64,000 bases of DNA from Pyrrhoderma lamaoense (GCA_002794735.1 NBAZ01000006.1:1426001-1490000), one strand, 5' to 3'. Counted from the stretch's first letter, positions 1 through 12,835 are shown. Program-made: numbers and translations. Notes: generated from the sequence alone by a model not told the origin.

Positions 1-2625
1 ACGCGTAACGGACGCGTTTTTAGTGAGTTATAAGATGACTAAACGCAAAGACCCTCTCGATCTCAGTAAACTTCGAACACTACATACAAGTTTCATCAAA
101 ATTAATTCTTTCAGATTCATAACACTATCTCAAACTTATCAGAGATGAGTCTTAAGATCCTTTTATACGATTCTATTCAAAAAAAGTAGATGTTTTAATA
201 TTAAATTTAATCTGTATTTAACATTATAAAATGAGTCAGTGAAAATCACCTTCCTAATTTGGCTTGACCTGTTCTCATACCTCCTTCCCTTCCTTCAGCC
301 CCCTCAACGGGCCTTCTTCCTCCTTCAACAACTCCACGAGCTTACCCGTCCCAGCAACAGGTACGGTACAGCTGAATCCTCAAACCCATGTAATGAGCAA
401 CAGAAGGGGGGGAGGGCAGCGTAGCTCTCAAAATCAGTTCACCCTGATCCTCTGCATGCAACTCCAACTCCCTAATCTCCCTCGGACGTCGTCGCCCCAG
501 CTTCCGATTGCGTAGTGAACAACCCATTATGAACTAACGAGAGAGCCAAGGTCATCCTCCCAAGAAAAGAAAAATAGCATTTCAATTTTGCATAACAAGA
601 ACAAAACATACCCATACCTACACACATATATACACACATATACACACATACACACATACACATATACAAACACATATAACAGGAAAAACGGGGAAAAAGA
701 GATTTAAAATTAAAGAAATAGCCCCAAAGAGTTTTACACTAGTTTAGTAAAAAAAACAGAAAAAACAGAAAAAACGGAAAAAAAAGAAAGTTTCAAGAAA
801 ATTGTATACTTAATATCATATGTTTATATGTACTTTCCCCCCACTCTCTCAGCCGCACACACAAGTTCCACCCAAAAACACAAAACACAAAAAACAAAGT
901 GTTAAAAAAGAAAAAAAGAACGAGGAAATAATTCTAATGATTCCTTTCTTTTTTCTCTCCCTTTTCTTTCCCTTTTTTTAATAGAAAGAAAAATTATTCC
1001 AAGTCCGGAAGGTCTGAGGTCTGAGGTCGATGTGAACAAGAGAGAGGGGGGGGGGGGTGGATCAGAAAATAGAGTAGTCGCAGCAGTAGCAGTAGAAGCA
1101 GCAGTGGAGAGGCTCCAAGAATACGATTTTCCTTTTACAAAAACAAAAAAACGACACACAAACTAACATACTATCATACTGACAAAACTAACAAAAAGGA
1201 TAGCTACAGAAGTTGCGAAACAACAAAAAAAAAACAAGGAAACAAACAAAAATTGGTGTAAAAAAGCAAGATAAAAAGCAGGAATGTACACAACGACCAA
1301 TAAGAAAAGCGAAGCGAAAAAAGAAAATAAGCGAAGCAAAGAAAAGAAAGGAAAAGGGTAGGGATAACGCCATAGTTGTAGTGTTGTGTGTTGGGGTGTT
1401 CCATAAAACCACCACCCAATTCCAATTCCAATTTCAGTAAATATCCGAGTTTCGAGTTTAAAAGCCCCCCCCCCCCCCCCCAAGAGAAAAACCTTTTGCC
1501 TGAATCAGAACACAGAACACAAAACAAAACAAAAACAAAAGAAAACGGCGTGCGTACCAGCTAACAGCTAGCAGCAACAGAAGAAAAAGAGAAGGCGGGA
1601 AGGGGGGAGGGGGAGGGGGAGAAAGGTCAAGAAAAAAGTCCCTACCAAGAACCAAGAACCAAGAACCAAGAAAGTAAAAAGTAAAAAGTAAAAAGTGAAA
1701 AAGAAAGTAAAAAGAAAACACACACGACACGACACGAAGGTATCAGTTCAGTTCAGTCAGAAAAAAAGCCTAGGGATAAGAAGACGGTTACAATAAACGA
1801 TCCAAGAAAAACGAAAAAAAAAACGTAAAAACAACGAAAAAACGAAAGAAAAAAACGAAAGAAAAAAACGAAAGAAAGAGTGGGGAAATGGCATAACTAG
1901 AAGTGGGTGGAGAGAGAGAGAGAGAGAGAAAGCTTATATATCGATCGTCCGTTTGTTGTAGTTGTAGTCGAGATTGTGCTCGTGATTGTAGTTGTGCTTG
2001 TATGTTGTGCTTGTGAGTTATAGTTGAGATTGTATAGACTTGCTCTTGCTAGGTTTTTCCGTGTATTGACTTAGCGAGATGTATAAGTATTTGTAGTCGA
2101 CAAGAAAACAAAAAGAAAAAAGAAAAAGTAAGGAAAAAGAAGATAAGAAGGTAAGAAAGTAAGAAAGTAAGGAAGTAAGAAGGTATGTAGATATGTAGAT
2201 ACGAAGAAAGAGATCATATAGTGTATTCGACAAGAAAAAGGGAAAACAAAAAGAAAACAAAAACAAAAACAAGAGAAAAAGAAAAGAAAGAAAGAAAAGA
2301 AAGAAGGAAAGAAGATATACGAACAAACAAACAGACAGACACAGACAGACAGAACTCATGAATCACGGTTTATCAAAACATTGAAACATCTCTTTGGTTT
2401 TTCAAAAGCTTGCTTGCTCCCTACACTGTCCTTGAGTATACATAAAAAAAAAAGGGGGGGGGGGGTTGGGGTTCCACATAAGAAAAGAAAGAAAGAAAGA
2501 AAGAAAGAAAAAGCTGCTTTCAGGTGACGAGAAGAAGAAGAAAGGAAGGAAGAGTTCCCCTCTCCAAAAAAAAAAAAACAAGCAAAGAAAGAGAGAAATA
2601 AAGAAACACATAACCAACTTCATCT
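1..2625. other. Non-coding, low-complexity flank downstream of the velvet gene
   Basis: I see no supportable gene here. From about 690 to 2600 the plus strand is strongly purine-rich (A/G), with microsatellites (GA near 1913-1929, GAAA/GAAG runs near 2100-2300 and 2480-2510), AC/TAC repeats near 620-680, and homopolymers such as G near 1047-1057, C near 1468-1482 and G near 2454-2465. The open frames present are short and follow the base bias. The first 250 bases are AT-rich and featureless. A short open stretch near 300-530 could be a decayed exon, but nothing in it is recognisable. Confidence 0.6.
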
Positions 2626-5600
2626 TCATCTTCTTCCTCGTTCCCGATCCTTACCTCTCTCTCGTCCTCTAGAGGCTTCCAAATACCGTCTAGGCGCATC
2701 TATCCCTCTCGGTGTTTCATTAACAGCACCAGCACCAGCACCACCATTGCCAGCGGAAGCAGCGACAGCAACAGCAGTCCCAGTAGCAACAAAGTTATCC
2801 AACTTATCTCTTATCCTCTCTCGTTCAGCATCAAAATCTCTTAACCGCTCCGCAGCCCTTTCCTGCTGCTCGATCTCGTCTTCTTCGCTCCCCCTTCCTC
2901 CCCCTCCCCCTCCTCCTCCCCTTCCACCCCCTGCTCTGTTAGTGTAAGTGCCACCAGAGGAAGAGGTGACGCTCCCCCCTCTTGCGCGTTTCTTACCACC
3001 ACCCGTCGGTCCTCTCTTCCCGTCTCCTCTCCCACTCGCACCACCAGGCCCGTCCCCAGCCCCAGCCCCAGCTCCTCCTCCTCCCCCTCCTCTATACGCT
3101 CCTCCCCCACCCGAGGTAGCACCCCCAGCCCCAGGGCCATCCATCGGCCCCCTCCGCCTCCTCTCCGTCTCCCTAATATTCACCCGAATCCCCCACCGAC
3201 TCAAATGCTTCGTCAACGGCGTGCTCGCCTTCAACCCCGGAAACTCCTTGGTACTATACACCGCAAACGCGCCTCCAAAGCACTGGGCAAGCACAGGTAC
3301 GTCATCGCACCCGCCCGTCCGGGAGAACAAGTCAAAGAACCTGTATCGGGGGCGGAAGAGGCCCTCGAGTTTGACGGAGAGGTCGGCGAAGACGAAGTAG
3401 ATCGCTGAGCGGCCTGAGAGGTCTAGGATGGAGCAGGCGTGCGCGAAGGATTCGCCGAAGAGGGCGTGTGTTAGTTTTTCGGATTCGGACGGTGGCGGGA
3501 GGGCGTCGGGGTCGATACGTTCTAGAGCGTTGGCGCGAGCGTGCTGTTGAGGTCGGTGTTGTTGTTGTTGGTGTTGGTGTTGTTGTTGTTGATGCTGCTG
3601 ATGATGATGTTGGTGTTGGTGATGATGATGATGGTGAGGAGTCGCGTATGGATGTGGTTGCGAATGCACAGTCGGAGAGGAAGAAGTAGACAACGGAGGA
3701 TGGTATACATTCGCATAGGGTGATACAGGGGACACCGGCGATGCTGATTCCCATCCTCCATGCCCATTAACGTCCTCAGCCCGCGCACCATAACCTGTGT
3801 TCAAGCTCGAGTTACCCATAGCTAAAAGCCAGCGAATGTTTTTCTATTAGACTCTCATTCTATCTAAAAGACATGAAGACGAACGTACCATGCGTTTGCC
3901 CAGTCGGTGAGCCCATAATCGTATCCCCATTATCCATCCTTTCCGCACTCAACATCCCCGAACCAGCCCCTCTCGCATACGTATACGTAGAATACGGAGG
4001 TGGAGGTGGGGACATCGGGTTTCCTTGAGGTGGATAACTATACGGTCCATGCTGACCAGGATGCTCAACCACTCTCCCTCCAACCAAGTTAGGCGAAATA
4101 GGCGGTGGGCCAGAAGGATGATGATGTCCACCCGTTAACGTTCCTCCAGGAGCAGATCCAGAAGGTCCCCCACCGAGTCTCGCCATCTCGTAGTTGACGA
4201 TCTCGTCTTGACTCGGCGGGATAATCACCTTGAATAAGTCGATCTGACAGATCAAGCCCCCGATCTCGACTTCATCCGCCGGTATCTCCACCTCAAAATA
4301 CTCTTCGACTTCCTCCCCGTCACCCTCTCTTTGTCCTCTCGCGTCTGTACTGCTGTTCCGTCTACTACTACTCCCTTCGCCGCCGTCCATGGGCATGGGA
4401 GGCGCGGGGCGGACGGTCGAGTTCACGCTATAAGGCGGTCTCGGCGCGCCCTTCGGTATCCTCTCAAACAACTTGAGGGCAACAACCGGCGGGGGATCTA
4501 ACGGTCTTCTATCCTTACGAACGTTACGTGTCTCCGTTTGTCCATTCACGTTAGACGGTCCTCCGTTATCTGAATTCCCGTTTCCGTTTCCGTTCCCATT
4601 ACCATCTTGGTGCATAGCGTCTCGATCGGCTCCTCTAGATCTTCCTCCTCCAAGGCGCGCGGGATTCCCACTAGGATTATCAGGGCTTTCCCCTCCTTCA
4701 CTCCCACCTCCTACGACATTCCCGTTCACGTTCCCATTCCCACTGACGTTATTATTATTGTTGTTATTATTATTACTAGCACTTCCACCTGTACCTGCCG
4801 TAGGAGGATCGGCGCACTTTCGTCCCAGGTCAGCCTTCTGCACTTCTACAATCTCCGCACGGATCGTCCGACCCATAAGCGGACCAGACGCGAAGGTCAT
4901 GAAAGAACCAATCTTATCGACCGAGTGTCTACGCGCGTTGAGAGCAGTAGGCGAAGGCAGCGGTGTCGATTGTTGTCCTGCTGTATTATTACCACCACTT
5001 TGCGTGATAGCAGTCTGTATATTTGGTCCACCCGCGTTTTGTTGCACATTACTCAAGTATGCGGGGACGACGGGTGGATGTGCGTACGAGGACGAGGATG
5101 ACGAGGATGTGTGCATGGAGGAGTGGGAATGGGAATGGGGGTGATGATGATGTACTTGCGGAGAATGAGAAGTTTCAGAAGTGGGATGCGCAGAAGGATG
5201 GGATAAGCTGTTCGGGGGAAGAGAAGTTGTTACAATCGGAGTCAAATTATGATGTCCAGAATGCTGCTGCTGAGAAGAATGGGGATGAGCAGACGTTGCT
5301 GAGTAGGTCGAGTACCCGTCTGCCGACGAGATGTATTCTCCAGAAGTTTGTTCTTGTTGTTGTACTGCTGCATACATCGCACCAGAGCCGACGTTCGCTG
5401 GACCAGAAGAAGAAGGAGGAGGAGGAGCGGCGCTATATTGGTGTTCTGCCATTCGCGACTGAGTAAAGTTGGCAGGAGAATAATATACACCGCCAGGAGA
5501 TTCAAGAGCGCCAGCTGATGCCGCAGCTGCTGCCGCTACACCAACGCCAACGTTGACGGTCATAGTCGCAGCGGACAAGGTGGATTGGACACCAGAGGTC

Positions 5601-5914
5601 AACATTGACGAAGGAGGATGACCATGAGGAGAAGGGATGGATGCAGCACTGTCGTGAGTGACGGAGACAGGATTGGCCGAGTGGGCGGAAGCTTCTACGG
5701 GAGGGAGATTGATCCGTGCCTGGAATTGATGTTGCTGGCCGTGCTGCTGGTGCTGATGGTGGAATTGATGGGAATGGTGCCCGGGAGACGGCGGGTGGTA
5801 GTAGCCATCTCCTGGGCTTTGCTCGTGAGGGTTCATCGCGCGTCTTGGTAGGTGGCTACTATCCGCCAAAGAGTGGGGTGACCGAGAACTCGTAGGCGAA
5901 TGTCTATTGGACAT
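2626..5914 (-). CDS. Velvet-family transcriptional regulator (VelB/VosA/VelC-type), two exons
   Basis: Velvet proteins are fungal NF-kB-fold DNA-binding regulators that couple development with secondary metabolism. Two exons join in phase across a 67-base intron (about 3822-3888, GTACGT...TAG), giving about 1,073 residues. The velvet domain is in two parts. The first holds GRTIRAEIVEVQ (about residues 348-359), KDRRPLDPPPVV (about 467-478) and ICQIDLF (about 555-561). The second starts near residue 792 (LTHALFGESF) and includes FVFADLSVKLEG and RPRYRFFDLF. Between the parts lie about 230 residues of Pro/Gly/His/Gln-rich sequence, and an Asn/Gly-rich insert also sits inside part one. The N-terminal 340 residues and the Gly/Arg-rich tail look disordered. 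A long intra-domain insertion is known in VelB, but here the subfamily cannot be fixed by eye. I took the ATG at 5914 as the start; no upstream exon was found. Confidence 0.9.
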
Positions 5915-8900
5915 TCAGTGATTCACAGATTATATTTAATATGAACGAGGCGAGTGCTAATTAAAGAACAAGAGGGCGAAACACGAGGCGAGGAATGGGG
6001 TAAGAAGAGAGAGAGAGAGCGAGAACGCGGAGAAGTGGGACGATATTTAAATGGGAGGAGTGATGATGATGACGGGCAGAAGTAGGAAAGGGAGAGCGAG
6101 AGCCGATCGAGTCTAATGAATCTCCCTGTTTCATTCGTAGTCAGCACAGGGAACGAGGTGCAATACATTCAATCAAGAGTGGAAAAAGGAAATGAAGTGG
6201 ACAAAGATCAAGGTTCGATTAGCTCGGTGCGTGTGTGCGTGTGCGTGTGTGTGTGTTCTTGTTGACCGCAATTAAGAAGCACGGTAAAAAGGGAAAACGT
6301 ATTAAAAAAAAAGTAAATAAAAAAAGAGGGGGAGGGGGGGAGACGAAAAGGAGGCAAGTTCGGGACGAGGCACGCACCGCCGCTGGCTTTCTTCTGAATT
6401 GGAACTGAATGGGCTGAGAGATCAAGAGTATATGCAGACTATATTAGCTCCAGCCAGTTCGTCGCTATCACCTCTCGTTCTCTCTGTGCGTGCTCCAACT
6501 CGTTCTCGTCCGAAGAAGCACGGCCTGGCGATGAGGGAGGCTAATATTTCTGCAAGAGTAAACATCCGGAAGGAGGGGTTATCTCAGCGTACGGCGACAC
6601 AACGGGTAAGAAAGATACCGAGGGCAGAGAGAGAGAACGAAAGAACGAAAGAAAATGAGAGAGAGATAAACAAGAGAGTGTACAAAAAAAGAAGAGAGGA
6701 CGACAGTCCGGGCCAACTCCCGGCTCACAATCAACACGCTGGGGCGAGGGGGCTATCATTCGTCCAGACTTCTGCCCTCTCCCGTCCGATATCCCGCACA
6801 ACCCCTCGCTCACAGCGAACGACTCAGCGATAACCCTGGTCGTTCACGTTACCCCCAATCTTGTCGTCATCGTTCTCGTTATGAAAAGAATATCAAAGTA
6901 AAGTAGTTAAATAAGAATAATAAATAAATAAAAACATATCCCCTTCATACCCACTGCCCCTCCCCCCCGATCGGTGAATTAACGCCTCGTATCTGCCATG
7001 CCATGCCATGCCGTACGTATATACATACATCATCCCCCTCTCCCCTCCCGCAGATACCCACTCAGGTATTCTGGTGCCTCCCACCCTACCCTACTCCATC
7101 CCATCACCGCGCGATCCCGGCGGCAGAACATCATCCATCACTCAATTATCATTAAAAACCCGAAACCAAAGGTAAAAAAAAAACAACAACAGAAAGGACG
7201 ATCCACGCAGAAGAGGCTCCAACACGTCGGCGCTGGACCCCCCCCCCCACCATCATCACCATCATCACCATCATCACCATCACCGATAACCAACCCAAGC
7301 ACCAGGCGCCGACCCCCCGTGCATACATGTATTATTGTATATATGAACCATATACATATACCATATACCACCACCACCCGCACCCGCTCCCACCTTTTTG
7401 TCCCCAGCTCTTTTTAAGCATAACGTAGGAGTAGTACTCTTTCCTGTCTTGTTATGGCGTTTATGGCATTTTTATGCGAATTGCGGGGGGAGAAAGTAAA
7501 CCCCCCTTTTCATTTTTTTTGGAACGACTCGACGTTTTGTTTCGGTGTGGTGTGGTGCACGTTACGTCCCGAAAGAAAGATATGATAGAGAGAGAGAGAG
7601 AGGGGGGGGGGTGAAGAAGAAAGCGAGAGGGGGTCGGGGGTCGAGTTTGGGAGATATACGGAAGCAAATTTTTTTTTTAAAAAAAGAGCGAAAAGAACGA
7701 AAAGACGAAAAAAAAAAAATGAGACTTGGACTTAGACTATGAATTTATATAATGAAAAACAAGAATGCCAAAAAAGAAAAAGAGTAAAGAGTAAAGAGAA
7801 AAAGAGAGAGACGGAAAGGGAGAGAGAACTCACGAGGTTAAAGAAGATGGTGAGAGTGGGGACACACAGGACTCGCAAAGTCAGAAGTGAATAACGAGAA
7901 TCGAAATAATTCCTGGTTGTGATCGGGCCAATCGTTAAGGGGGTGAGTTTGATGGGGGGTTATCACGTTCCCCGGGTCCTCGGTCGAGTTTAGCCAGTTG
8001 CTCCTCCCCCCTTCTTCAGTTTTTTTTTGTTCGTTTGTTTGTTTGTTCTCCTTCCTCCAGTTCCTTCCTGGCACGTATATATATGTGTGCGTGTATGTTA
8101 TGTATGTATGTATGTATGTGCGTTTGTTAATACCTTTTTTCTCTCTCTTCTCCTCTTCTCTCTTCTGTCTCTGTTTCCCTTTTTTTTTAAGAGTCGGGGA
8201 GTTGAGTTGCCCGAACGGAGGGAAGGAGGGGGGGTGGCGTGGAACACACACACCCAGACTTTCCGTGCTGATCGAGGTTGTAAAACCTCGGATAGATGAA
8301 TGGGTGGTGAGAGAAAGAGATCGAGCAAAGTAGAGAGCAATGAGGACGTGGGGGTGGTGCCCAGGTAAGAGCGCGAGGGAGGAAGAGACGAGAAGACGGA
8401 GAGAGGGAGGGGGGAGGGAGGGGGTGTAGAGCAGATCTGGGTAGAGGTCAAGGGGGGGGGATGGGGGTTCTTAGCTACGTTCCCGGACTTGGGCTCGCTT
8501 TACTTCCGCGTTCAAGATAAAATTCAATCGCTCGGCTCTCTCTCTCTCTCTCTCAACAATCTCAAAAGAAAAAGGGTTCCCCGCCTCCCGCCTCCCGATT
8601 TTTGATGCTGTTTATTTAAATCATCTTTATCTATTTTACTTCAATATTCCTTGTAGTTTTTTCCAAGTATGAGCAGCTTGGTACTATGCTAGTCCAACTA
8701 CTAGCTATTCATCATCACACCTACATCTTTAAGTTTATCGTCCATCTCGTCACCTACATGTATATATTTATATCTCACTTATGTAATTATAATCCAAAGG
8801 AAGCTCAAGTTGGAAGTAAGTGTTAAACAAGTGTTCAAGTCGTTATCGTTCGTTCGAATCGAGAAGAAAGTGACGTAATCCGAGTTTCGGAGATCTTTAT

Positions 8901-9665
8901 AGCGGGGGGGGGGGGCCGCCCGATCTGGGGTTGCCCACCCCCAATCCGTACTTTTTAATATTTAATATTAAATATCTCTTTTCAACTTCATTTTCGTGCA
9001 CTCCGTCCGGAACCGGAAGCAAAACTAATATTCATTTATAGAAGTAAATAAAAAAAATAAAAAAAAGAAACGCCTGGAGTACTCCGAGTAGACCTCTACT
9101 AAACGTTAAAAAATTCATAAAAAGATGGAAGTCAAAAAAAATAGGAACTAACGGGTTTGAGTTCCTTGTTTAGCGTTTGGCGTTTGGCGTTTTGGGCAAT
9201 ATAACGAGGACGAGGGACTCTTTTCCTATCCCTAGACCCTAGACCTTAGACCTTAGACTTTAGTTTTTAATAATTGGATCTCGATTCTGTTTTTTTGTTT
9301 CGTTTTCTGACGATAGCTTGTATTCCACCACGTCCCCCGTAATCAGGAGGGGGGAAAGGGGGAGATAGGGTAACCAAAAGAAAGAAAGAAGGAAAGAAGA
9401 GAGAAAAAAAAAAACTTTCTCACCCGATCTTACTTTCGCCTGTTAGGTGTACGTATCGTATATGTGGTTAGAGAAAGGAGAAAGGTTCTTAAGAATGGGA
9501 GGGCTGGGGCTGGCTGGCTGGCTGGCTGGGATATAGTGATCGTCGAGACTTTGGAAAGACGGAACAACGGAACCCAAGACTCTCTACGTTCCTTCACGTC
9601 TTCCATTAGTTCAAGTAAGTAGCTGTTAATGTATGATGAGAGAGGGGGGGGGGGGTTGATACTAG
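5915..9665. other. Long non-coding interval upstream of the velvet gene
   Basis: No gene is supportable over about 3.7 kb. The interval mixes GA-rich and CT-rich microsatellites (GA near 6008-6018, TG near 6230-6253, CA/ATC repeats near 7245-7280, GA near 7588-7603, CT near 8536-8554), runs of G or C, and AT-rich stretches. It lies directly upstream of the velvet start codon, so part of it is probably promoter and 5' leader. I could not identify a defined promoter element. Open frames here translate into low-complexity Ser/Arg/Leu strings. Confidence 0.55.
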
Positions 9666-9772
9666 TGTAGGACCAGCTAAGTGTTTGGCGGGTCGTAGTG
9701 CATTTATAACGCACTTTCTAACTCGCCCGAGAAGTCCATTGCTACTACTCGGCCGCGCGCCTCGTCCATTTT
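9666..9772. repeat. LTR fragment (5' end only)
   Basis: It begins TGTAGGACCAGCTAAGTG and matches the first roughly 107 bases of the LTRs at 46528 and 49784, then the similarity stops. This is a truncated piece of the same retroelement family, lying only about 250 bases from the next LTR copy. Confidence 0.75.
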
Positions 9773-10019
9773 CCTTAAGCTTCGCCGCAAAGTTATTTCT
9801 TCTCATCGTGCTAACAAAAACGTATACTTTAGCACATTAGACAAGAAGTGCTATGCAATCGAAACTCTAAATACTGAAATCCAGCGCATTGAAGCTGGAT
9901 GAAACATAGTACAAAATAAAAGAATGAAGTGGTTTGATAATGCTACGACACTCATAGCTTAGGAGCATGATAAACTCTCAATAGCTCATGGATGTGGAAC
10001 TACTATCTAACACAGACAT
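9773..10019. other. Short spacer between two LTR remnants
   Basis: AT-rich spacer with no open frame or motif that I can support. It separates the truncated LTR fragment from the solo LTR. Confidence 0.4.
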
Positions 10020-10772
10020 TGTAGGACTAACTAAGTAGATGGCACTTTGTAAACTCGCCCGGAAAGTTCAACACTACTACTCGGCCGCGCGTCTGGCCCA
10101 TTTCTCCTACTATTTGGCTTCACTTTCTACTCTTACTCGAGGCTAGGGTTCGTTTATATGACCCCCTCGTTTCTGATAGCTTAAACCTTTCGTCCAGTGG
10201 CATATAGCCACCTGGACTCCATGCTTTCCTTATTATCTACCCTTTATCTCGCGTTTTGCTATATAAGCCTCCAGACTTGAGGCTGTAGTTAGGGAATCAA
10301 TCCCCAATCAATTCCCAGTTAATCCCCAGTCAACTCACAGTCTATTCGCCCCCCCCCCCCTCGAGTAGCTCTCTAATAGTCGCCTGTACTCTTTATCTAC
10401 TACTCTGCTGCTTTAAGAAGGCTACCCGGACGCGCTTGTAACGCTCTGCCCGCACTGCAAGTCGTCTAAGCGGACTGAAAATAAATACACTTATATCTCA
10501 AACTACAGTCACAGTCGGGGGGGGGGGGGCTTTGTTCTATACGTTTCCCCCTACTTTTTACTAGTCTGTGAAGTCTCAGCTCGCCTCAAAGTCTCCATCA
10601 GTCTCTACGCTCCAGCCGAAGTCGAGTTCCCCGCCTTTTTTTTTTAGCCCTCAAATCTGAGCCTGAGCATCGTGTCTGGTGTAGGCAGACTCTGAACCCC
10701 CCCCCCCCCTTAAGTCCTCGCCACTAAATACGGACTCAAAGGTCAAATTCTGACCTGAAGTTTAGTTTTTCA
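10020..10772. repeat. Diverged solo LTR, same family as the element at 46.5 kb
   Basis: It starts TGTAGGACTAACTAAG and ends TTTAGTTTTTCA, so it keeps the TG...CA ends and full length (about 753 bases). The interior matches the younger LTRs along its length: the TATATAAG box near 10261-10268, the motif CTCCAGACTTGAGGC, a poly-C run, and the GTCTGGTGTAGGCAGACTC hairpin near the 3' end. No internal element sequence follows, and I see no matching target-site duplication in the flanks. It is therefore probably an old solo LTR, more diverged than the 46.5 kb pair. Confidence 0.85.
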
Positions 10773-11010
10773 CTAGATTCGAATTTACAGGGTTTTTTTT
10801 TTCGGTTATTGGCAAACCGAGTTTATTATATACATATAAGCATATAGTGGATGTATGTAGGATGGTAGGATGGTAGGATCAAGGATCAAGGATCAAGGTA
10901 TAAGATATAACCCATGACCCCCTTTTGAGTTCTACTTAATAGTGATACTTTACGGGGCAGGATAGATGTCGTCCGGCGGGACGGCAGGGACAACGAAAAG
11001 AATCTACTTT

Positions 11011-11695
11011 TTATCTTTGACGAAAAGCTAAATTCATCTGTACCGGTGGTGTTACCTGCGTTCTCGCCGTTGCCGTTGCCGTTGCACGACCACCTCTCCT
11101 CCTCGCACTCCTGAGTTCCTCCACTTTCTCAAAGTTCCCCGAAGCGGCTGATGTGAGTCTTATCTTACACTCGCTTTTGTTATTCCTGATGTTGAAGTTC
11201 ACCGTCTCGAAGAACTTGTGTGCGAGGTCTAGGGTGCTTGTGTTCCGAACGGCTGGGATCTTGAGTGATTGGCTTGCTTCTGGGAACGTGACTGTTTGTT
11301 TATTTTTAGAGAAAACGGTGTTTAGATGTTGAATCTTTTCTTTTTCTTTCTTTTGGAAGAGAAAGAGGAAGGGGGACTTACAGACGTATGTAATCTTATT
11401 TCTATCTTTCTCATCGGCAAGTTGTGCAATGCTGACACCACCGGAGATGGATGCGTTGAGCACTAAATACATTACAGGGGGAGTAAGTAGCGTGGAATTA
11501 AAAGTAGATGCATCATCATCACTATACTATATCAAACTCACTTTCCTGAAGCCCTTTGAAACCTGAGTTACGTAGGGGGTATTACTTTTGTTAGTTAATC
11601 GACTTTTACAAAAAAAAAAGAATAAAACCATATCAGAAGAAAAATTAATTACTCATAACGTTGGGATTGCTGCTAGAGGATGGAGTTCCTGACAT
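11011..11695 (-). CDS. Small four-exon gene, tandem family copy A (unknown function)
   Basis: I do not recognise this protein. The reading is: exon 1 from the ATG at 11695 (MSGTPSSSSNPNVM), a 21-base exon 2 (11542-11562), exon 3 encoding LNASISGGVSIAQ, and a last exon from about 11300 down to the stop at 11011. All three introns are phase 1 with GT...AG borders, and the joined frame stays open. The product is a short, Ser-rich protein with a central GGV motif and a basic Arg/Ala/Thr tail. It has no signal peptide or membrane segment. Copies B, D and E share the same exon plan, which supports a real gene over chance. The last intron holds a polypyrimidine/polypurine run. Confidence 0.65.
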
Positions 11696-12131
11696 TCTTG
11701 TATATTATTCTTGGGGGGGGGGGGTAGATACTGCTCAAAGAAAGTAGAGTTGACGGATAGCTAGTGGATCTGAGCCTTTTTTATATTGAGATATAGAGAT
11801 ATGGTAAGAGGGGGCGTGGGAGGGGGGAGGGAGGAAAGGAAAGAAGTACTAGTGATTACGGTAGTTTGTGCACGGATACGGAGTACGTGTGTGTGTGTGC
11901 ATTGCAATTTTACAAGACGGGTAAAGTTATAAAAGCTTAATTGCTACTTTACCTTCACGTCAACTTTTAAAACTTTGCTATTTCGCCTCCTTTTTTTTGA
12001 GGAGGAAGTATTTTTCTTCCCCCCGCCCCTTACCCCCCTTTCTCCTTTGATGCAAACTTGGTGAGTAGCGACACATGAATTTCCGTGAGTGTATTGCGAG
12101 AACTCGAGGTCGCAAAAGAGAGCTATTATGG

Positions 12132-12192
12132 AAAGTTTGTATGAGTTAGCTCCCTGCTTAGAAGTTATAGTAATAGTATGCATACAAACTTT
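12132..12192. repeat. 12-base inverted repeat upstream of copy A
   Basis: The left arm AAAGTTTGTATG (12132-12143) and right arm CATACAAACTTT (12181-12192) are perfect complements around a 37-base loop. The same structure occurs at 15579-15631 with one paired change in each arm. It could be a hairpin in RNA or DNA, or the ends of a tiny inverted-repeat element. Confidence 0.6.
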
Positions 12193-12329
12193 AGATGAAT
12201 TACTTCATTGGAAGAAAGATATACCGAGGATTATGCACGGATAAGGTCTGGGACTTTGAACTAATAAAGAATAATTACGCAATGTGTTCAAAGTAACTCT
12301 GAAGACGTAAGTACATACTAATAAAGGCA

Positions 12330-12480
12330 AGTTTTATTCCTGATCACTTAATGACTACTCAACGTTAGACATGACCTTTTCCCAAATGTTATAGTCTAGA
12401 CGTTACTACGACTAAAAACTATCTGCTCAGATGTGGCCAAACACATAGTCTTAGTATCTTCTTCGTGTTTTGATTTGATG
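12330..12480 (+). pseudogene. Weak relic of the t6A-cyclase gene (TcdA-like)
   Basis: The stretch around 12355-12465 aligns with the better-preserved relic at 15970-16080 (shared ACTCAACGTTAG, CAAATGTTATAG, TACTACGACTAA). That relic in turn matches the intron 2/exon 3 region of the intact gene near 21320-21440. No reading frame survives. It shows that unit A once carried part of the neighbouring gene. Confidence 0.5.
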
Positions 12481-12835
12481 GTGAGTTGTATAGATCGCTT
12501 TTTTTAGAGGAGAATTTCTTTCCCTGTCCTTCCGTTCTGTCCGCCCGTCCGTCTGGGTTATGAAGATACTGGAACAAAGGGCCAGGTTTAGATCTTATAT
12601 GACTTGACCCACCTCATTAATATATAGGTATAGAGATGTAGTGATGATTTATGAATATTCGTACTAGATTTGAATTGCAAGATTCATTATTGACACGAGT
12701 ATATAAACATATAATGGGAGGGGTAAGTGGCTTTAAGAAGTTCGTATACAATAATAGGTCGTATTGTAAGTAGGTAAATCAAGATATTATCACGTCCCCC
12801 CTACTTTATCTAATAGTAACAAATACCGGCGGGAA

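Larger units (their letters stand above)
11696..12835. other. Intergenic part of duplicated unit A/B
   Basis: No intact gene. The interval holds the presumed promoter of copy A, with a block around 12103-12125 (core GGTCGCAAAAGAGAGCT) also found near 13974-13992 and 15555-15573, an inverted repeat (separate entry) and a weak t6A-cyclase relic (separate entry). The 12690-12835 part is similar to 14480-14660, which marks the duplicated unit boundary. Confidence 0.6.

Noticed and set aside
2948..3400. Pro-rich plus-strand frames overlapping the velvet gene
   Set aside because: Mirror image of the Gly/Arg-rich coding strand of the velvet gene.
4473..5144. 223-codon plus-strand frame inside the velvet first exon
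   Set aside because: Antisense shadow; it has low-complexity Leu/Pro content and the minus strand has the clear velvet motifs.
6399..6833. Plus-strand 144-codon frame upstream of the velvet gene
   Set aside because: Composition follows GA-rich low-complexity DNA (Arg/Glu strings), with no motif and no paralog.
7240..7285. Regular CATCAC repeats resembling a repeat array
   Set aside because: Simple microsatellite; no CRISPR-like spacers, and the DNA is eukaryotic.
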